This document shows positions 1-11,449 of a DNA stretch of 64,000 bases, piece by piece. The DNA is from Prorocentrum cordatum (Eukaryota > Sar > Dinophyceae > Prorocentrales > Prorocentraceae), in assembly GCA_963575745.1 (NCBI GenBank), contig CAUYUJ010011558.1:465780-529779 (forward strand), written 5' to 3'. Under the pieces are notes generated by a model. It saw only the letters and a list, made by a program, of their open reading frames with translations, was not told the origin of the DNA and did not search any database. The position numbers were made by a program, and so were the translations under genes. Position 1 is the stretch's first letter; each line of letters begins with the position of its first letter.

Positions 1-449
1 CGTGATGTGCCGTTGTCCGCTCGAAGTCTACCGTCGAGTGATGGCGGACGAGCCCTACACGGACACTGACGCGATCTATTGGATTATGGTTCCAGACTTC
101 GACGTGTACCCCGAATAGCTGACAGTCCCACCTCTGATGGGCATCGTTGGAACTACGCCAAACGGGACCCTCGTGCCAGGCTCGGCGATCGGCCGCACCT
201 CACACTTGAATGGGGTTTACGCATTCTCTCCGCTCCCGACCCGACGCCCGCAGCCTTCGCGGAGGCGCTGCGAGCCTGCGTAGGCGAGTTGGCCCATGAC
301 CCTGGTCCTCGTCGCCGTCTTCGGGGTCGACAGGTGGGTCTAGCAGCCTTTGGCGCTGAGGGTGCGCTTAATCACGGGTGCCTGCGGAGCCTCCGTTGGC
401 GCTGCCGGAGCGCAGCCCTGAGGAACCGGCGGTTCTCGATTTGGTGAAG

Positions 450-1463
450 GGGGTGTCTTTGGCGCCTGGGCTTGGCCATCTGCCGCCTGCCACGAGTGGA
501 TGGCGGCGTGTCTCTGGCAGCGGGCTCAGCGACGCAAATTTCCACCGACGCTAAGGATAAGTACCTGTACGCTCGTGGGTTTGTGCTCGTCAGCCGCAAT
601 GGAAAACTGGTCGTGCTCGTTGACTGTGCGGAGCCGGCCGCCGTCGCATCGCCTGGGCTGGACGTGACACGCTGGGTAAGCGACACAAGGATGTGCAGGA
701 GGCCATCGATTGCTGCACCGAGAGCGCGTGGGACAGTTGGCCGTTGACGGGGCCTCGCGCTGTGATGTGGTGCCTCGCCTTCATCGCCCAGACCAACGGT
801 CACCCCAGAGCCAGGCGCACGTGATGGAAGCACACGTGCCGGTCCACGAGTGGTGACCCAGGCGTGTCTGACCACGGGACTGCCATGAAGGGTCTCGAGT
901 CCTTGCTCACGTATGATCAGTTGAATGCGCCCGAGCTCGTGTTCGCAGAGCTCTTCTTTCGGAGGGCGCAGCTGGCTGAGTTCAGGTACCGCCACTTGCT
1001 CTTGCGACCCGATGACTTCGGGGACGATCTGGTCAACGATGAGTTCCTCTACCTCGGCGTGGGGGAGACCAGAGGGCAGATGATGCTGTACACAGCTTTG
1101 GAAGAGCATGTTGCCGCCGAGCTCCACAGGGAGAGCACAGTGGCCAAGGAGAAGCGCAAGCTCCGCGAGGAGCGACAGTTGGCCCGCGCGTCTCCAGCCC
1201 ATGTGCCCAGCCAGTCGGCCGCTGCTGCCATCGTCGCAGGTGCCGACCCGCTGCGCTCACTGACGGGCGCCCCCGCTAACCCGAAGTCCAAGGCGAAGGC
1301 TAAGGCCAGGGCAACAAGGCCACGGCGGGCCCCGCCGCCGCGCCCGAAGCATGACCGCCTCGTGGGCCGGCTTGCCCGCCCGGCCCACGGCATCAGGACG
1401 CCAGCCCTTTGCGAGAGAGCTCCTCCCGATGACGGTGCCGTCCTGAGATGTCTCGCAGGCTAA
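450..1463 (+). pseudogene. gag-like N-terminal ORF of the DIRS-like element
   Basis: The frame from about 738 to 1463 reads through a tryptophan/cysteine block (GPRAVMWCLAFIAQ), an in-frame TGA at 822-824, and then a charged helical stretch containing RRAQLAEFRYRHL and KEKRKLREERQLA. It ends in a basic, Ala/Pro/Lys-rich tail. I recall similar blocks at the start of repetitive retrotransposon polyproteins of dinoflagellates, upstream of the RT. Function is inferred to be a structural or nucleic-acid-binding role. From 450 to 740 only fragments (for example KYLYARGFVLVSRNGKLVVLV) are legible. No intact start can be chosen. Confidence 0.5.
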
Positions 1464-2029
1464 TTCAGTGGAGTATGTTTTTTGGTTTTGTCACGTTCGG
1501 CCAGGAGGCGGTTGAAGGTAAGATCTCACTGGCAGGCTGCTGTTAATTCTGCGATGGAGAGTATCAGCGGTTTGTATGGCGCTAGACTGGGCCAGTTTTC
1601 ATTGGGGCTCTCGCGAGCTCAGCGCGAGACGCATCAGCATCTCGCAGAGGTCTTCCGAGCGATACCACCTCCACCATGCGTGGCCGTGGAAGCTTGCAAA
1701 GAGCTCTGTGGCACTCGAGCGGAACGTGATGACGCTGATCCCCGCGTTGCCTTCCAGTCTGATCTAATCTGTTTGCTTTCTCGAGGCGGAGTTGCCGACG
1801 GCGCTGCGTCGCTTGCAGGCGATTCTTCGTGCCACTGGAGCAATTGCGTCAAGGCGCTCACGCGGAGCGACCAGGGCACTTCTGACTCTATCGGGCTACC
1901 TGCGAAGCCTTATTCCGATCCCACTCTGGTCAGGGACAAGTAGATGCGCGCGAAGTTGTTTGCCGATCTGCATTCCCTGGGGTCGTGCTCTCTTCGGCCG
2001 CGCAAGGGCTCGTCGGTCGGCATATTTTC

Positions 2030-2880
2030 GTCGGAAAGAAGAACGGCAATCCACGGGTGGTTCTAGATGCCAGGCTGGCGAGCGCGTGATTCCAGGAGGC
2101 AGAGAGGACGAGCTGGCGTTCTCGCAGATGGATGTGGAGCGTGCCTTCCACCGCGTCCGCGCGCCTCCTGGGGTATATGATCGCGTTGTGCTGCCTCGGG
2201 TTTCTGGCTGGCTGATCCGCCAACTGGCCCCTGGCTGTGATATCTCGGATGCCGATTGGATCAGCCAACATCTCGAGGTGATGGCCATGGGCCGGTCGTG
2301 GGCGCAACACTTTTGCCGACAGATGGCGACGGCCTCAGTTCAGAGGGTGGGCGTATCCCCACTTCTTAGTTCTTCAGGGGCAAGAGGCTGGTCCCCGACT
2401 TGACAGAGTCGATGGGTTGCGGCCGCCGCCCATGTCGACAGCGCGGCGATCACGGGCACGGGCGAGAAGCGGGTTACAGTCACGGCGGACGAGGTGTTCA
2501 GGCAGCTGGGGGCCGACGGGCTGGACTGCAAGACTATCGAGCATGGGCCCGACGTCGCGCGCGTCGCCGGCTGGGGCCTGCGCCGCGCCGCGGGCCGCAT
2601 CTCTGCCGGCCGCGCGAAGCGCTGGAAGGTCAGGCTCGCCTTGTCGCGCGTCTTAGCTGTAGGGCGTGAGAGCGGGCCTGAGATGCCTTCCCTGCTGGGG
2701 CACTACGCCTGGTCGGCTATCCCCCGACGGTGCGCCCTCTCGCTGCCGCGCGCGTGCTACCGCTTCGTAGACAAGGCGGGCGTGGAACGGGCGCCGCTCT
2801 GGCAATCTGTTCGGCGCGAGTTCGAATGGATGATCCTCTTGCCCCCGCTGGCTTACGCTGGCGCCGAGCGCCCTTGGTTT
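2030..2880 (+). pseudogene. Reverse transcriptase domain of the DIRS-like element (inactivated)
   Basis: The finger motif GKKNGNPRVVLDAR is read in one frame at 2030-2087. The palm continues in the next frame with MDVERAFHRVRAPP, whose D (codon at 2131) sits at the motif A catalytic position. MGRSWAQHFC follows. After a TGA at 2401-2403 comes HVDS at 2431-2442, where the catalytic YxDD/YVDN motif is expected. The thumb and connection region (for example GWGLRRAAGRISAGRAKRWK, LLGHYAWSAIPRRCALSL) reads cleanly to about 2880. A frameshift, a stop and loss of the second motif C residue make it non-functional. Confidence 0.7.
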
Positions 2881-3480
2881 GGCCGCGTCACCGCTACCGG
2901 CTGCGAGGGCGCCGGCCTCGTCGACAACGGAGGTTTTGGCGTCGTGCGGAAGTTACTTGGCGCGGAGCAGGCGCGGTCTAGGGGCCGGCAGCGGTTCTTC
3001 GTGGCCGATGCAGCGCAGGCTCGCGCAGCGGCGCTCGCAGCCGCTGCCGGCCCCGCCGCGGCGGCGCCCGTCTCAGACCGACGGCCTCGCGGACGCCGAA
3101 TTGGGCGTCGCCGTCAGCCTCATCGACCGGCACATCGTCGGCAATTTCAGCAGTTGGCAGCTGCGGGCGAGGGGCCGTTGGCGGCGCGCAGGCGCCATCG
3201 CGTCTACCGAGGGGGCCGCTGCCGTTATTGCAGCCCGTCGTGCGCTTCATTTAGTTGAAAGCTTTGATCGTCGACGCGTCAACGTCGGCGGCAATGTTGG
3301 ATTCATCTCGGCACAGGGGAAGAGGGGGGCTACGCGTGTTAGCATCGATCGCCACCCTCGTCGGCAGTGCACGCTCAGTCTTGCAGGCGACGCAGGGCGC
3401 ATCAGTCGTTGGGCCCCCGGCGAGTTCAACCCCGCCGACGGGCCGCCCAGGCTCGAGGGGCCTGTGGCGCGCGGCGGCGG
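2880..3480 (+). pseudogene. RNase H domain of the DIRS-like element
   Basis: Downstream of the RT connection the + strand reads VTATGCEGAGLVDNGGFGVV in the RT frame. It then switches frame to WQLRARGRWRRAG...STEGAAAVIAARRALH and ends with RWAPGEFNPADGPPR at about 3403-3450. The last motif (RW-P-E-N-AD-PSR in relatives) is a strong signature of the RNase H tail in retrotransposon polyproteins and carries the final catalytic Asp. At least one frameshift lies between the first and second halves. Confidence 0.65.
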
Positions 3481-3729
3481 GGCTGGCCCTCGCGATGCCC
3501 GCGGGAGCTCGGGCTCGGTCGACGAGCAGCGTGGCGACCTTGCAGCTGCTGTCGAGGCCTTGGCCCGCGACGAGCTCGGGCGCGGGCGCGCGGCCGGCGC
3601 AGGCGGCGGGAGCCGGCGGGCGGCCCCTCCGCCGCTCGAGCATTCAGGCGCCGACGGCGCCATTGGCGACCGGCATTCTGCGGCGAGCACCGTCGACTCC
3701 AGCAGCTCCTCCGACAGCGATGGGGGCCG

Positions 3730-4868
3730 CCGCTGAGGTCGAGGGTGGGCGGGCTGCCAGCCGAGCGGCCTCCAGATGCGTCGGGCCTGGCGCTGCCCAG
3801 CGCGCGGCGGCGTCGCGCCCTAGCTCGGCGGCGAGTCGAGGCTCATCGGTCTCACGCAGCCCTGTGCAGGGACCTGGGCTCGCACTTCCTGGGGGCCAAC
3901 CGGGCGACGCGCAACTCGGCGACGCTGTGCGATCGGTGCTTCTCCGATTTCCGCAGGTGGGCGACGCTGGCTGGGGCGCCTCTGTCCACGCCCGCCGAGT
4001 TCGACGTTGCGCTGCTGGGGCGCATCGAGGACCTGTACTTCAGCGGGATCAACCGCGATGCGAGCGAGAAGGTGATCGCCAGCATGGAGTTCCGCATCCC
4101 CGAGCTGATGGCCCCAGGCGGCACCCTGCTCCCAAGGGCGAAGAACGCCTTGCGGGAGTTTGGCCGAGTGCCGCCTGGCCTGAGCCGCGCCCCATTTCAT
4201 TGGCTCGCGCTTTGCGCGATTGTCGGCTCGGCGATGGTGATCGGCTGGCACGAGATGGCGTTCTGTTTCGCGATGATGTTCAGGACCTACCTCCGCCCCG
4301 CGGAATACCTGACTCTCGCGGGGGGCCAGTTCGTCCCTCCGCACCCTGGAACGGGGGCCACGTTCTGGGCTCTGCTACTAGCGCCGTCGGAGCTCTCGGT
4401 GGCGTCGAAGACTCGCGAGTTCGACGAGGGCCTGCTACTCGACAACGCGGAGTTCGGCCCCCTCCAGGGCGTCTTCCGCCAGGTGAAGGCATCGCCGTTG
4501 ACTCGGTGCCTGTGGTCATTCGACTCAGTGACCTTCTCTAGGAACTTCGCCCGGTTAGTGGAGCTGGCCGACCCGTCGAACATTCGGCCCCGCCCGTGCA
4601 TGCTCGGGCACGGGGGGGGCCTCGGACGGGGCCCTTCGAAATCGCGGGACCTTGGAGGAGATGGGGGGGAGGGGCAGATGGTGCGCCGACTCATAGGCAA
4701 GACGGTGCGAGAAGCACGCCCGAGTTCTGAAGCATGCCGACAACATGACGGTCGACGCCCGCGAGTACGGGCTGCATATCGCCAGCCCTTTGCTGGAGAT
4801 ACTGACACGCGAGCGCGCCGCCCCGCAGCCGCCCAACATGCGCGCCCTGCAGCTGAAACAGGCCGGAG
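3730..4868 (+). pseudogene. Tyrosine recombinase of the DIRS-like element (catalytic residues lost)
   Basis: The N-terminal helical part reads SATLCDRCFSDFRRWATLAG and later RVPPGLSRAPFHWLALCAIV. Box I Arg lies in TYLRPAEYL (CGC at 4294-4296). The box II region reads LGHGG (4603-4617), where RHGG is expected. The run of eight G at 4612-4619 shifts the frame, and the +1 frame then reads ASDGALRNRGTLEEM and GRGRW. A TAG follows at 4694-4696, and TGC (Cys) sits at 4706-4708 where RRYEKHA-type motifs carry the nucleophilic Tyr. In intact relatives this enzyme would integrate circular cDNA; this copy lacks Arg II and Tyr. Confidence 0.7.
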
Positions 4869-4974
4869 GGCGGCGGCGGCGGGGGGCCTGAGGCCTGATC
4901 ATAGCGCGGGAGCTGCAAGCGACAGGCTGGCATTGCAGGACGTGCGTCGACGGCTCCAGAGGCATCTTCGCGCG

Positions 4975-5728
4975 GCTATAAGTCAATCGCCTGACGGCGA
5001 AATTGTCCTTGACCTTTTCTTTGGCTCCTCTCCTGTGTTGCATGCCTTGCAACCGCAGGGTGAGTCTGGTGTTTCCTTTGATCGTGTACAGGGTCCTGAG
5101 TTTGATCTGACTGATCGTAATGTGCTAAACCATGTCTTAGGGTGGGTCTCGGCGGGCCTTGTAAAGGGTATATGGTGCGCCTTTCCCTGTTCGTCGCGGT
5201 CCGACTGCCATTTTTACAAAATTCAGCGACCTTTGTGTTTGCGCGGCGTCCCCGATCCGACGGCGGCCCAAGCCAAACGCCTTAAATCGTACCCTAGCGA
5301 GCACGCGACGGCTCACTTGGGCCTGCGTGTGTTTTCGTGCCCCGATGATTTGTGAGAACCCGCGTTCTTCATTGGCTTGGAAAGAGCCAGGGATGAGTAG
5401 GCTCAGCTCGCTTCCCCAGGCACGTGCGTTTGTGCTCGATCAGTGTTCTTTCGGGGCGAGATGGCGGAAGCGGACTCGGCTGGCGGGGTGGTGGGCGCCG
5501 AGCTTGCCCCGTGTCAATCGGCTCTGTCACGGGCACGGCGTCTGCTGTTTCTCGAGTCGGCCGCGGCTCGCCCTTGTAGGCGCGATCCCTGGAAGCTCCG
5601 TGAGTTGGACCACTATAGCCTCTCAGTGCCCGCGGGGGCTTCGACGAGCTGGTGCAGCCTGGCTCTCACATTCGGTCGAAAATCTTGATCTTTCACGCCT
5701 GTCGGCTGCCGCAGGCTTCGGATGACCC
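4975..5728 (+). pseudogene. C-terminal methyltransferase-like domain of the DIRS-like element
   Basis: The segment reads IVLDLFFGSSPVLHAL (an AdoMet-binding motif I of the D-L-F-x-G-x-G type with G changed to S). It continues with GPEFDLTDRNVLNHVLGWVSAG and then GIWCAFPCSS, resembling the PC loop of cytosine methyltransferases. After a frame change near 5340 it continues ENPRSSLAW (an ENP motif) and FVLDQCSFGARWRKRTRL. D-L-F-G-x-G, PC and ENP in this order are known from C5-methyltransferase-like domains. DIRS elements usually carry an adenine-methyltransferase-like domain, so the exact subtype is uncertain. Confidence 0.55.
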
Positions 5729-5767
5729 CTTTATGGATTTGCGGCTCCAGAGCGCAGCGCGGGTCTG

Positions 5768-5946
5768 GGAGGTTTTTTTCAGCTCGTGGTGGCCTCGAGT
5801 TCGTAGGTTCTCGGGGCCCCTTTCTCAGCCCGGTCTTGCCGTCAAGATGTTGCGTGGACAGAGTATGAGAAACCAGCACGATGTGACATGTAGTATCTAA
5901 TCCTCTTCGAGCTTGGCACTCCTGGTTTTAGGGGGTGAGGATGCAT
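5768..5946 (+). repeat. Direct repeat, copy 1 (about 175 bp), 3' of the DIRS-like element
   Basis: From GGGAGGTTTTTTTCAGCTCG to the run TGGTTTTAGGGGGTGAGGAT this segment is clearly alignable with 6064-6240. Shared blocks include CGTAGGTTCTCG, CAGCCCGGTC, GGACAGAGTATGAG, TGCGACATGTAGT (one mismatch) and TTCGAGCTTGGCACTC. The 120-bp spacer between copies is unrelated. Confidence 0.85.
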
Positions 5947-6063
5947 TTGTTCTCTGAGCCCCATTCCACGTCCCACTCGGCCGCCGCCTCCGCGGCTCAA
6001 GTGCACCGCCGCCGCCTCCACCGCTCTCCTCTTATTTGATTCTGTCAAGTGGAGGTTGTCCCA

Positions 6064-6240
6064 GGGAGGTTTTCTCAGCTTGTTGTGGCTTCGATTCGTA
6101 GGTTCTCGAGGCCCCTTGTTCAGCCCGGTCAGGTCATCAAGCTGTTGCGCAGACAGAGTATGAGCAGTCAGAACGATGCGACATGTAGTCTCGAATGGTT
6201 TTCGAGCTTGGCACTCTTGGTTTTAGGGGATGAGGATATA
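6064..6240 (+). repeat. Direct repeat, copy 2
   Basis: This is the second copy of the repeat at 5768-5946, 296 bp downstream and diverged by substitutions and small indels. PAT/Ngaro-type tyrosine-recombinase elements carry split direct repeats at their 3' side, so the pair may be the 3' repeat structure of the element ending near 5735. Confidence 0.85.
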
Positions 6241-6680
6241 TCTATAAACCTGTATGCATGTGTACTCTGTGCTGTCCAAATACCGGATAGCGACGCAGTC
6301 CAAAGCGCGTAAAACGCTCATCGTGGCGCTGGTCAGAGCGTTGGAAAGCGTGCCTGGGGAGCTTGCAAGTGTAGAAAAGCCCGTGGGAGACGCATACCAG
6401 GGCGCTGGGAAGAATTCCTGGGTAGTTCGCAAGCTCCTAAGAGCGAGCTTCGAAGGAGTTTCGGAAGAGCTTCGAAGGCGCTCCCAGAGTGCTCCGGGGC
6501 ACGCGTATTGGGAACGAGTAGGAAAGCGCTTCTCGGGACGCGCTGCAGCCCCAAGCAAGGCGCTCCGGGGGGGCCTGCCCGGGGGCCTTGGAGAGGAGCT
6601 GGCCTACCCCGCGATGCTGGCTTCTAATCTTAAGCCCTCTTAGTTTGCCCTCAGAGGGCAGTCTGGGAACGTAATGTATA
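6241..6680. other. No gene recognised
   Basis: Unique-looking DNA. The short open frames show no motif. It ends in an AT-richer stretch with CATACATGTATGCACGTATC at the start of the next LINE fragment. Confidence 0.4.
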
Positions 6681-6704
6681 TTTTCATACATGTATGCACG
6701 TATC

Positions 6705-7600
6705 CACACATGCACAAGTTTGCGAATTACCTGGGCCTCATCCTCGGGCCCAGCGCCTTCATCGACGACGCGTGGCAAGAAGATGGCGCGAAGTGGCTCC
6801 ATCGCATTCGTGAGCTGTCCTTTGAGGGGGCGCCCGTGCACCTGTCCACTGTGCTCTACAACCCTCGCGTGCTCGCGGCGCGCTGCTACCTGATGCAGCT
6901 TGCGCCCCTCCCCACCGCGCTGATCAAGTGCGAAGCTTGGGCATGGTGCGAGACCCGGCACATCCCTCCCCAGTCCCCCCCGCGCGATGGCCTCTTGGGA
7001 GTGGGCAGTTGGTCGGCCTTGCGGCCCGCGAGCACGGCCGTCCTCGGCCTGGCCTCTCGGATGAGAACGGCTATCAGCGCGGCGTGCAACTGGTCGTCGC
7101 AGCGCGAGTCTTTGCGTGAGCACGCGTTCAATCACGGGAGCATCGCAGAGATCGGCAAAGGGTGGTGGGCGCGCGCTTTCTGGCGCGCCGCGCCGCTGGC
7201 GGTCCACCTGGGCGAGGCCAAGCGGGCCAATTTCCGTTCGAGCGCTCGCGTTGCTGCCGGCCCGCGCCGCCCTGGCTGCCCTCGAGGGGGGCCCTGGGCA
7301 GATGCGCGCGCGTGTCCAAAGTCCCCTCTCGGCCTCGCCCCCCCCTCTACCCCGACGTTTTCCATTTCGCGCTTGCAAAGCGCATGTCCTCCGGGGGGCC
7401 CCGATATCGGAATATTTCTGGGCTGCCCTCTGGGCCCTCATTCGGAGTGGCGGCCCGCGTGCCCGGCAAAGCGCGGTGCTCAAAACGATTCTAGGCGGCT
7501 GGCCGCGCCCGGGGTGTTTCGAGAGGTATGTTCGGGCATTCCACTTGCATGGCGTTCTGCGCGCGCGCTGCCCCTGACCCTCGCCCGCTCGACAGTGGGG
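6705..7600 (+). pseudogene. LINE ORF2 fragment: RT thumb and C-terminal region
   Basis: The translation starts ANYLGLILGPSAFIDDAW and continues KWLHRIRELSFEGAPVHLSTVLYNPRVLAARCYLMQLAPLP. This is the hallmark of the region after the RT palm in dinoflagellate LINEs (YLG-x-x-x-GP, W-KP-K, then YN-x3-PVL-Y-QL-x-LP). Further on, in another frame, AVLKTILGGWPRPGCFERY resembles the conserved NGW-T-RRF motif near the ORF2 end. The palm is absent, so this is a 5'-truncated or disrupted copy. It meets an antisense LINE end to end near 7780. Confidence 0.6.
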
Positions 7601-7782
7601 CTCTCGGGGGGCAGCTTTGCTCTTTGCGGCGTGCTGCCATGGCCCTTGCAAAGCTCTCCCGGTTGCCCTTCTAGGCCTGCCTTGTGGGGCCCGTCTGGGC
7701 ACCTCCTGAGCGCGAGCGATGCGCGCGTATGTTCGCGCATATACGCGCGCGCGTTAGCCGGCGTGGATCCCAGACAGTGCGT

Positions 7783-10700
7783 CTATAGCAAACTATGCGG
7801 AAGACTTATTTGTTTGTGCTCCAGGCCCCCAGCGGAGCCTCGGGGCATGTCCGCTGCTCCGCGGTCCGCGACGAGGCGCGCTCGCTGCGCCGGGCAGGGC
7901 CGCGCGGGCCGGGGAAAAGGGAACAGGGGGGGGGGGGGGGGGGGGGATAACCCAGGGGCGGCGCCGGTCTGACCACCGCTGCGCCGCGACGGCATCGCCT
8001 GAACGACTCTCAAAAAGGCCGCGCGATGAGCGACGAGGGAAAGATCGAGGGGAAGGAACTGGCGGGCAGGAGCGCGGCGGGCGGACGTTGCCGCCCAGTA
8101 CTCCTCTGCAGTCTCTTCCAACCATCTCAACCGTAGGCGCCCAATCTGGTCTTCCTCGAGACGAGCGTCAAGCGCGTCTGCGTCTGCCATCGCGGTCGCT
8201 TCCCGGATTGGAATCGGAACCGAAAGCGCAGTGTTCAGAAGGCTGCGATCAAGTGTCATATTTTGTTGGTGGTCCATGTCGTTGTTTCGGCGATGCCTGC
8301 TTGGGTGCTCCGGCGGCTCTGTCTCGCCCGCTCGAAGACGAGAGTGTTCGTGTTTGTCCTGCTCACGTCTGTCTTTGTGGAATTTCTCGGAGACCTTTCA
8401 GCTGCGCTGCGTCGATCCGCCTGATCGCGGCTTGCGTAAGTTGAGCAGCGGCAAGTCCACGCCGCAATTGTCATCTTCCTGTCGCGTCGAGGGTGGGAGT
8501 CTTGAAGCGAGCGGGGCAATCGCGGTGAAGCCAGAAGGTGGTGAGTTTGTTCAGTTTCTTGTTCAACGTGCTGAGTACTTGCGAGATTTGTGTGTTGATT
8601 TCTTTGTTGGCGTTTCCTTTCTCATTCATCGTGCAATCCAAATTTTTCCTTGGTTTCCGGTTGCGCTTCAATGGGATCGCTGGGCGCAACGTGGATCATC
8701 GGGTTGGTTCGTCCAGTGTGGATCTTTCGGATTTGGTTCTGATCCGCAGGCCATGCCCGTCGTGCTCTTCTTCGACCGCTTGCAACAACTTGTTCGTGGC
8801 CCTCGCGCCTCGCGATCTGCAAGTGGCGTCGTACGCGCGCAAAGCATCGTCGAAGCTTGCGCCAGGATAGCGACGCGGGCCAAGCTGGCGTTCAGCTCGC
8901 TCTGAACATCATGGAAAAGCGCGGCCGTGACCAGCGGGGAAAAAGGGGCGGGGGCAAAGGGCGGTCTGCGTGCGGTTCATGCTGCGACGATTCCGTTCGC
9001 CCCACAGCGACCTTGAACTGCGCGACCCAGTAGATGCACAGCGCAACTTTAACCAGTTTTGGGGGCGCGCTCATGCGACCCGTAGCGTTCCGGAGGTTTT
9101 CGCGCTTGACCTCGCCGGAGGCCTCTTCCCAAGCGAGCAGCGCCATCAGCGCCTGCCGGCCGTCAGCTTCGCCCATCTTCGCGAATCGCCCCGCGCAGTG
9201 CATGGCGCGCGTTGCGCTCTTGGGCCGTCGAAACCCAAACTGCGCGGATGGAATGCGCTGTCCTATGTTTTCCCATTGCAACATATTTTCTCTGCAGGGT
9301 GGCAGGGTCGAGTTCTGGGCGCCGCTGAACTGCGAGATCGGCTGCTAATTGTTTAGTCTGCGGGTTCCCCCCATCTTGAAGACGCGCGCTGCTCGGGCAT
9401 GAACGTCGTCGGAAGGCGCTGATTCGACGTGCTACCTTTCGTTGATCAAATCCACAATGTTAGACAAGTTGGCGTCGTCTAGTTCCTTCGAGCCCCCCCC
9501 CCCCCCCATTGGAACGTAATTTGGCCGCGGGGCCTTTATTTTTTGTTCGTGTACATTATGATTCGAAGCTGTAATGCTATGCTCTCGGTTGCCCCCTTGT
9601 TTGGTCTTCCGTCGACTGCGTCTCCTGGTCGAGCAGGGCCAGCCTGCATTGCTCGAGTAGTTCCAACTGCTGAGATGTTTTCCTGCTCTGGTTTGCTCGG
9701 CGCACTCGGGGGGCCCGGCAGCGAAATTATCGTCAGAGCTGTTTGGACAGTCGCCGCGGTGTTCTCGCCGGTTGCTGTCGCCAGGTGCCATGCCGCGCGT
9801 TCGTCGAATGCGGCGGCTTGCTCCAGCGTGCAGGGCGTGCGTTTCGGCCGGTCTTCGAATTTGCGACGCAGCCCTTGAGGCGCGCGCAGAGAGTGGCCTG
9901 GGGCGGCCCATGGTCCGCGTGGATGTTCGCGAGCGGATCGGTTTCGCAATCGGCAGCTGTTCGCGTGCATCTTTCGTCCACCAGGATATGCAATAGTACT
10001 TCCTGCCGCTGGCGGGTGCGCGGGCTACTGAACGCGGCGCGCGGCTCTTCGTGCGCGGCTGATTGTTCTGGCCGTTTTCGACATTGCGCGCTGGTAAAAA
10101 AAAGGGCAATGGCCGAGACGAAAGCTACTGGATCATGGTTGGTTGCGCGCCGAATCTGGGTTGCGTTGGAGAGGATTGGCGCGCTTTGGGTCGACACTTT
10201 GCCGATCGATTATTTCAGCGTTATCCGCGGCAACGCGCGCTCGAGCGCGAAAGTCGCTTGCAAACAATGTCTGGCCATTGGTTGCGCGTGCATTCCACGC
10301 GCGAGATAGGTCATCCAAATGAACTTGTCGTTCCGCTTCCGGGCGCGAGGCAGTCGGTGCGTAGGCGCTAACGGGCGTGAGTTGCGCGGCCTGTTCTTTA
10401 TGTTTTAGTATGATCATTCGGTTTGCTGCGGGGGTGGCGAATTCTATGCGTTTGCCGTGTAATTTTAAATGGCTTGGAAAACCCACGCCGGCGACTGCGC
10501 GTCGCGCCTGCGTCTCGCCGATGCCGGCAACGTATCAATGACGATCCATGCGAGTTTCCTGTGAAGTAGTGCTTGCGTGCGTTTCTTGTTTTTGTTCGAC
10601 TCCCCTGTTCGACTTCGTCGATTTTTGCCGGCCTGCGCTGACCCCTCAACGCCGGCAGTGGCGATGCTCGGCTTGTGCCCGACGGGCAGCGCGCGCCCTG

Positions 10701-11100
10701 CCGAAGCTCCGTGTGAGGAGCGGCTACAGGATAGCGGGCGGTAGTCCGATCCTGTCCGCGAAGGCTGCATTGCGGATTCTTTTTCTCTTCGCCCATGTGA
10801 GGCGCGCGCCGTGTGTCTCTTTTCCGCGCGCGCGGCTTTCCGCGAACGCGCGGCCTAATGGTGTCCGCAATCCGCGCCTCGCGTCGCGAATGCAGCCTCG
10901 TTTGGCTTCGAGGGGGGCGCGCTTCCAGGGTTTGGCTCTCCGTTGCGCAGCAGCCGGCGGCTGGCCCGCTGCGCCGCGGAAGATGCCGCATGCGGTGGTG
11001 CCCATCCGCTGTAACCGTTGGGCGTGGAAAGAGTCAGCTCCGGGGTTGGGCCGCTGCCCGCCCCCGTCGGGCGTGGTGCGGATCGTTTATGTTTTTTTGC
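7783..11100 (-). pseudogene. LINE ORF2 (endonuclease + RT), multiply frameshifted
   Basis: At 10486-10133 the minus strand reads KLHGKRIEF then VSAYAPTASRPEAERQVHLD, the core of the EEP/AP endonuclease. RT finger/palm lies at 9230-8930: RQALMALLAWEEASGEVKRE, APPKLVKVALCIYWVAQFKV, and RPLPPPLFP in place of RQGCPLSPYLF. The catalytic YADD is replaced by RAYD (8828-8839). The thumb follows at 8689-8471 (CTMNEKGNANKEINTQISQV) and the C-terminal tail at 8277-7783 (LDARLEEDQIGRLRLRWLEE). Catalytic residues are lost and frames change at least four times. 9.3-10.1 kb is weakly legible and contains a 15-C run at 9493-9507. Confidence 0.7.
7926..7946. repeat. Homopolymer G21
   Basis: 21 consecutive G. 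On the antisense LINE this is a poly-proline stretch after the RT tail. Homopolymers of this length are prone to assembly or length error. Confidence 0.9.
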
Positions 11101-11449
11101 GTCAGACTGCTGCCCTCTTGGCAGCGCTGGGGCTTCTGCCCCGTCCACCGATGGGGCCCGCGACGAGTCTACTGTTGGTGCTCAGTCGCTGCGAGCAGAC
11201 CCTGCGCTCGCTGTCAGAGAGAAATAGGCAGGTGAATTGCGAGGGCGAGAGGGGGGGGGGGCACTGGGGGGCTCGAGAGACATCCCTGACGGCGCGGACC
11301 CGCCCCAGGGTTCCAGGAACCTTTGGGGGGTTTGTCCGAGCCCGCAACTCGCGCCACGCTTGGCGATGCTGCGTTAGAAATGGAGCAGAAGAGTTCTAGG
11401 GAGGGATATCAAGAGTTGAGACAACAGCATTGAGAACATGTGATTCGGC

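Larger units (their letters stand above)
1..5735 (+). mobile_element. Decayed DIRS-like (tyrosine recombinase) retrotransposon, 5' end outside window
   Basis: Five blocks follow one another on the + strand: a gag-like region, reverse transcriptase, RNase H, a tyrosine-recombinase-like domain, and a C-terminal methyltransferase-like domain. RT plus RNase H plus a tyrosine recombinase in place of a DDE integrase defines the DIRS order. Each block is readable for 50-250 residues, but the frame changes between blocks and in-frame stops occur (TGA 822-824, TGA 2401-2403, TAG 4694-4696), so the copy is dead. The order RT-RH-YR-MT differs from classical DIRS1, where the methyltransferase follows RNase H. 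No terminal repeat is visible at the left because the element starts before base 1. Family assignment is by motif and from memory of dinoflagellate repeats. Confidence 0.75.
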
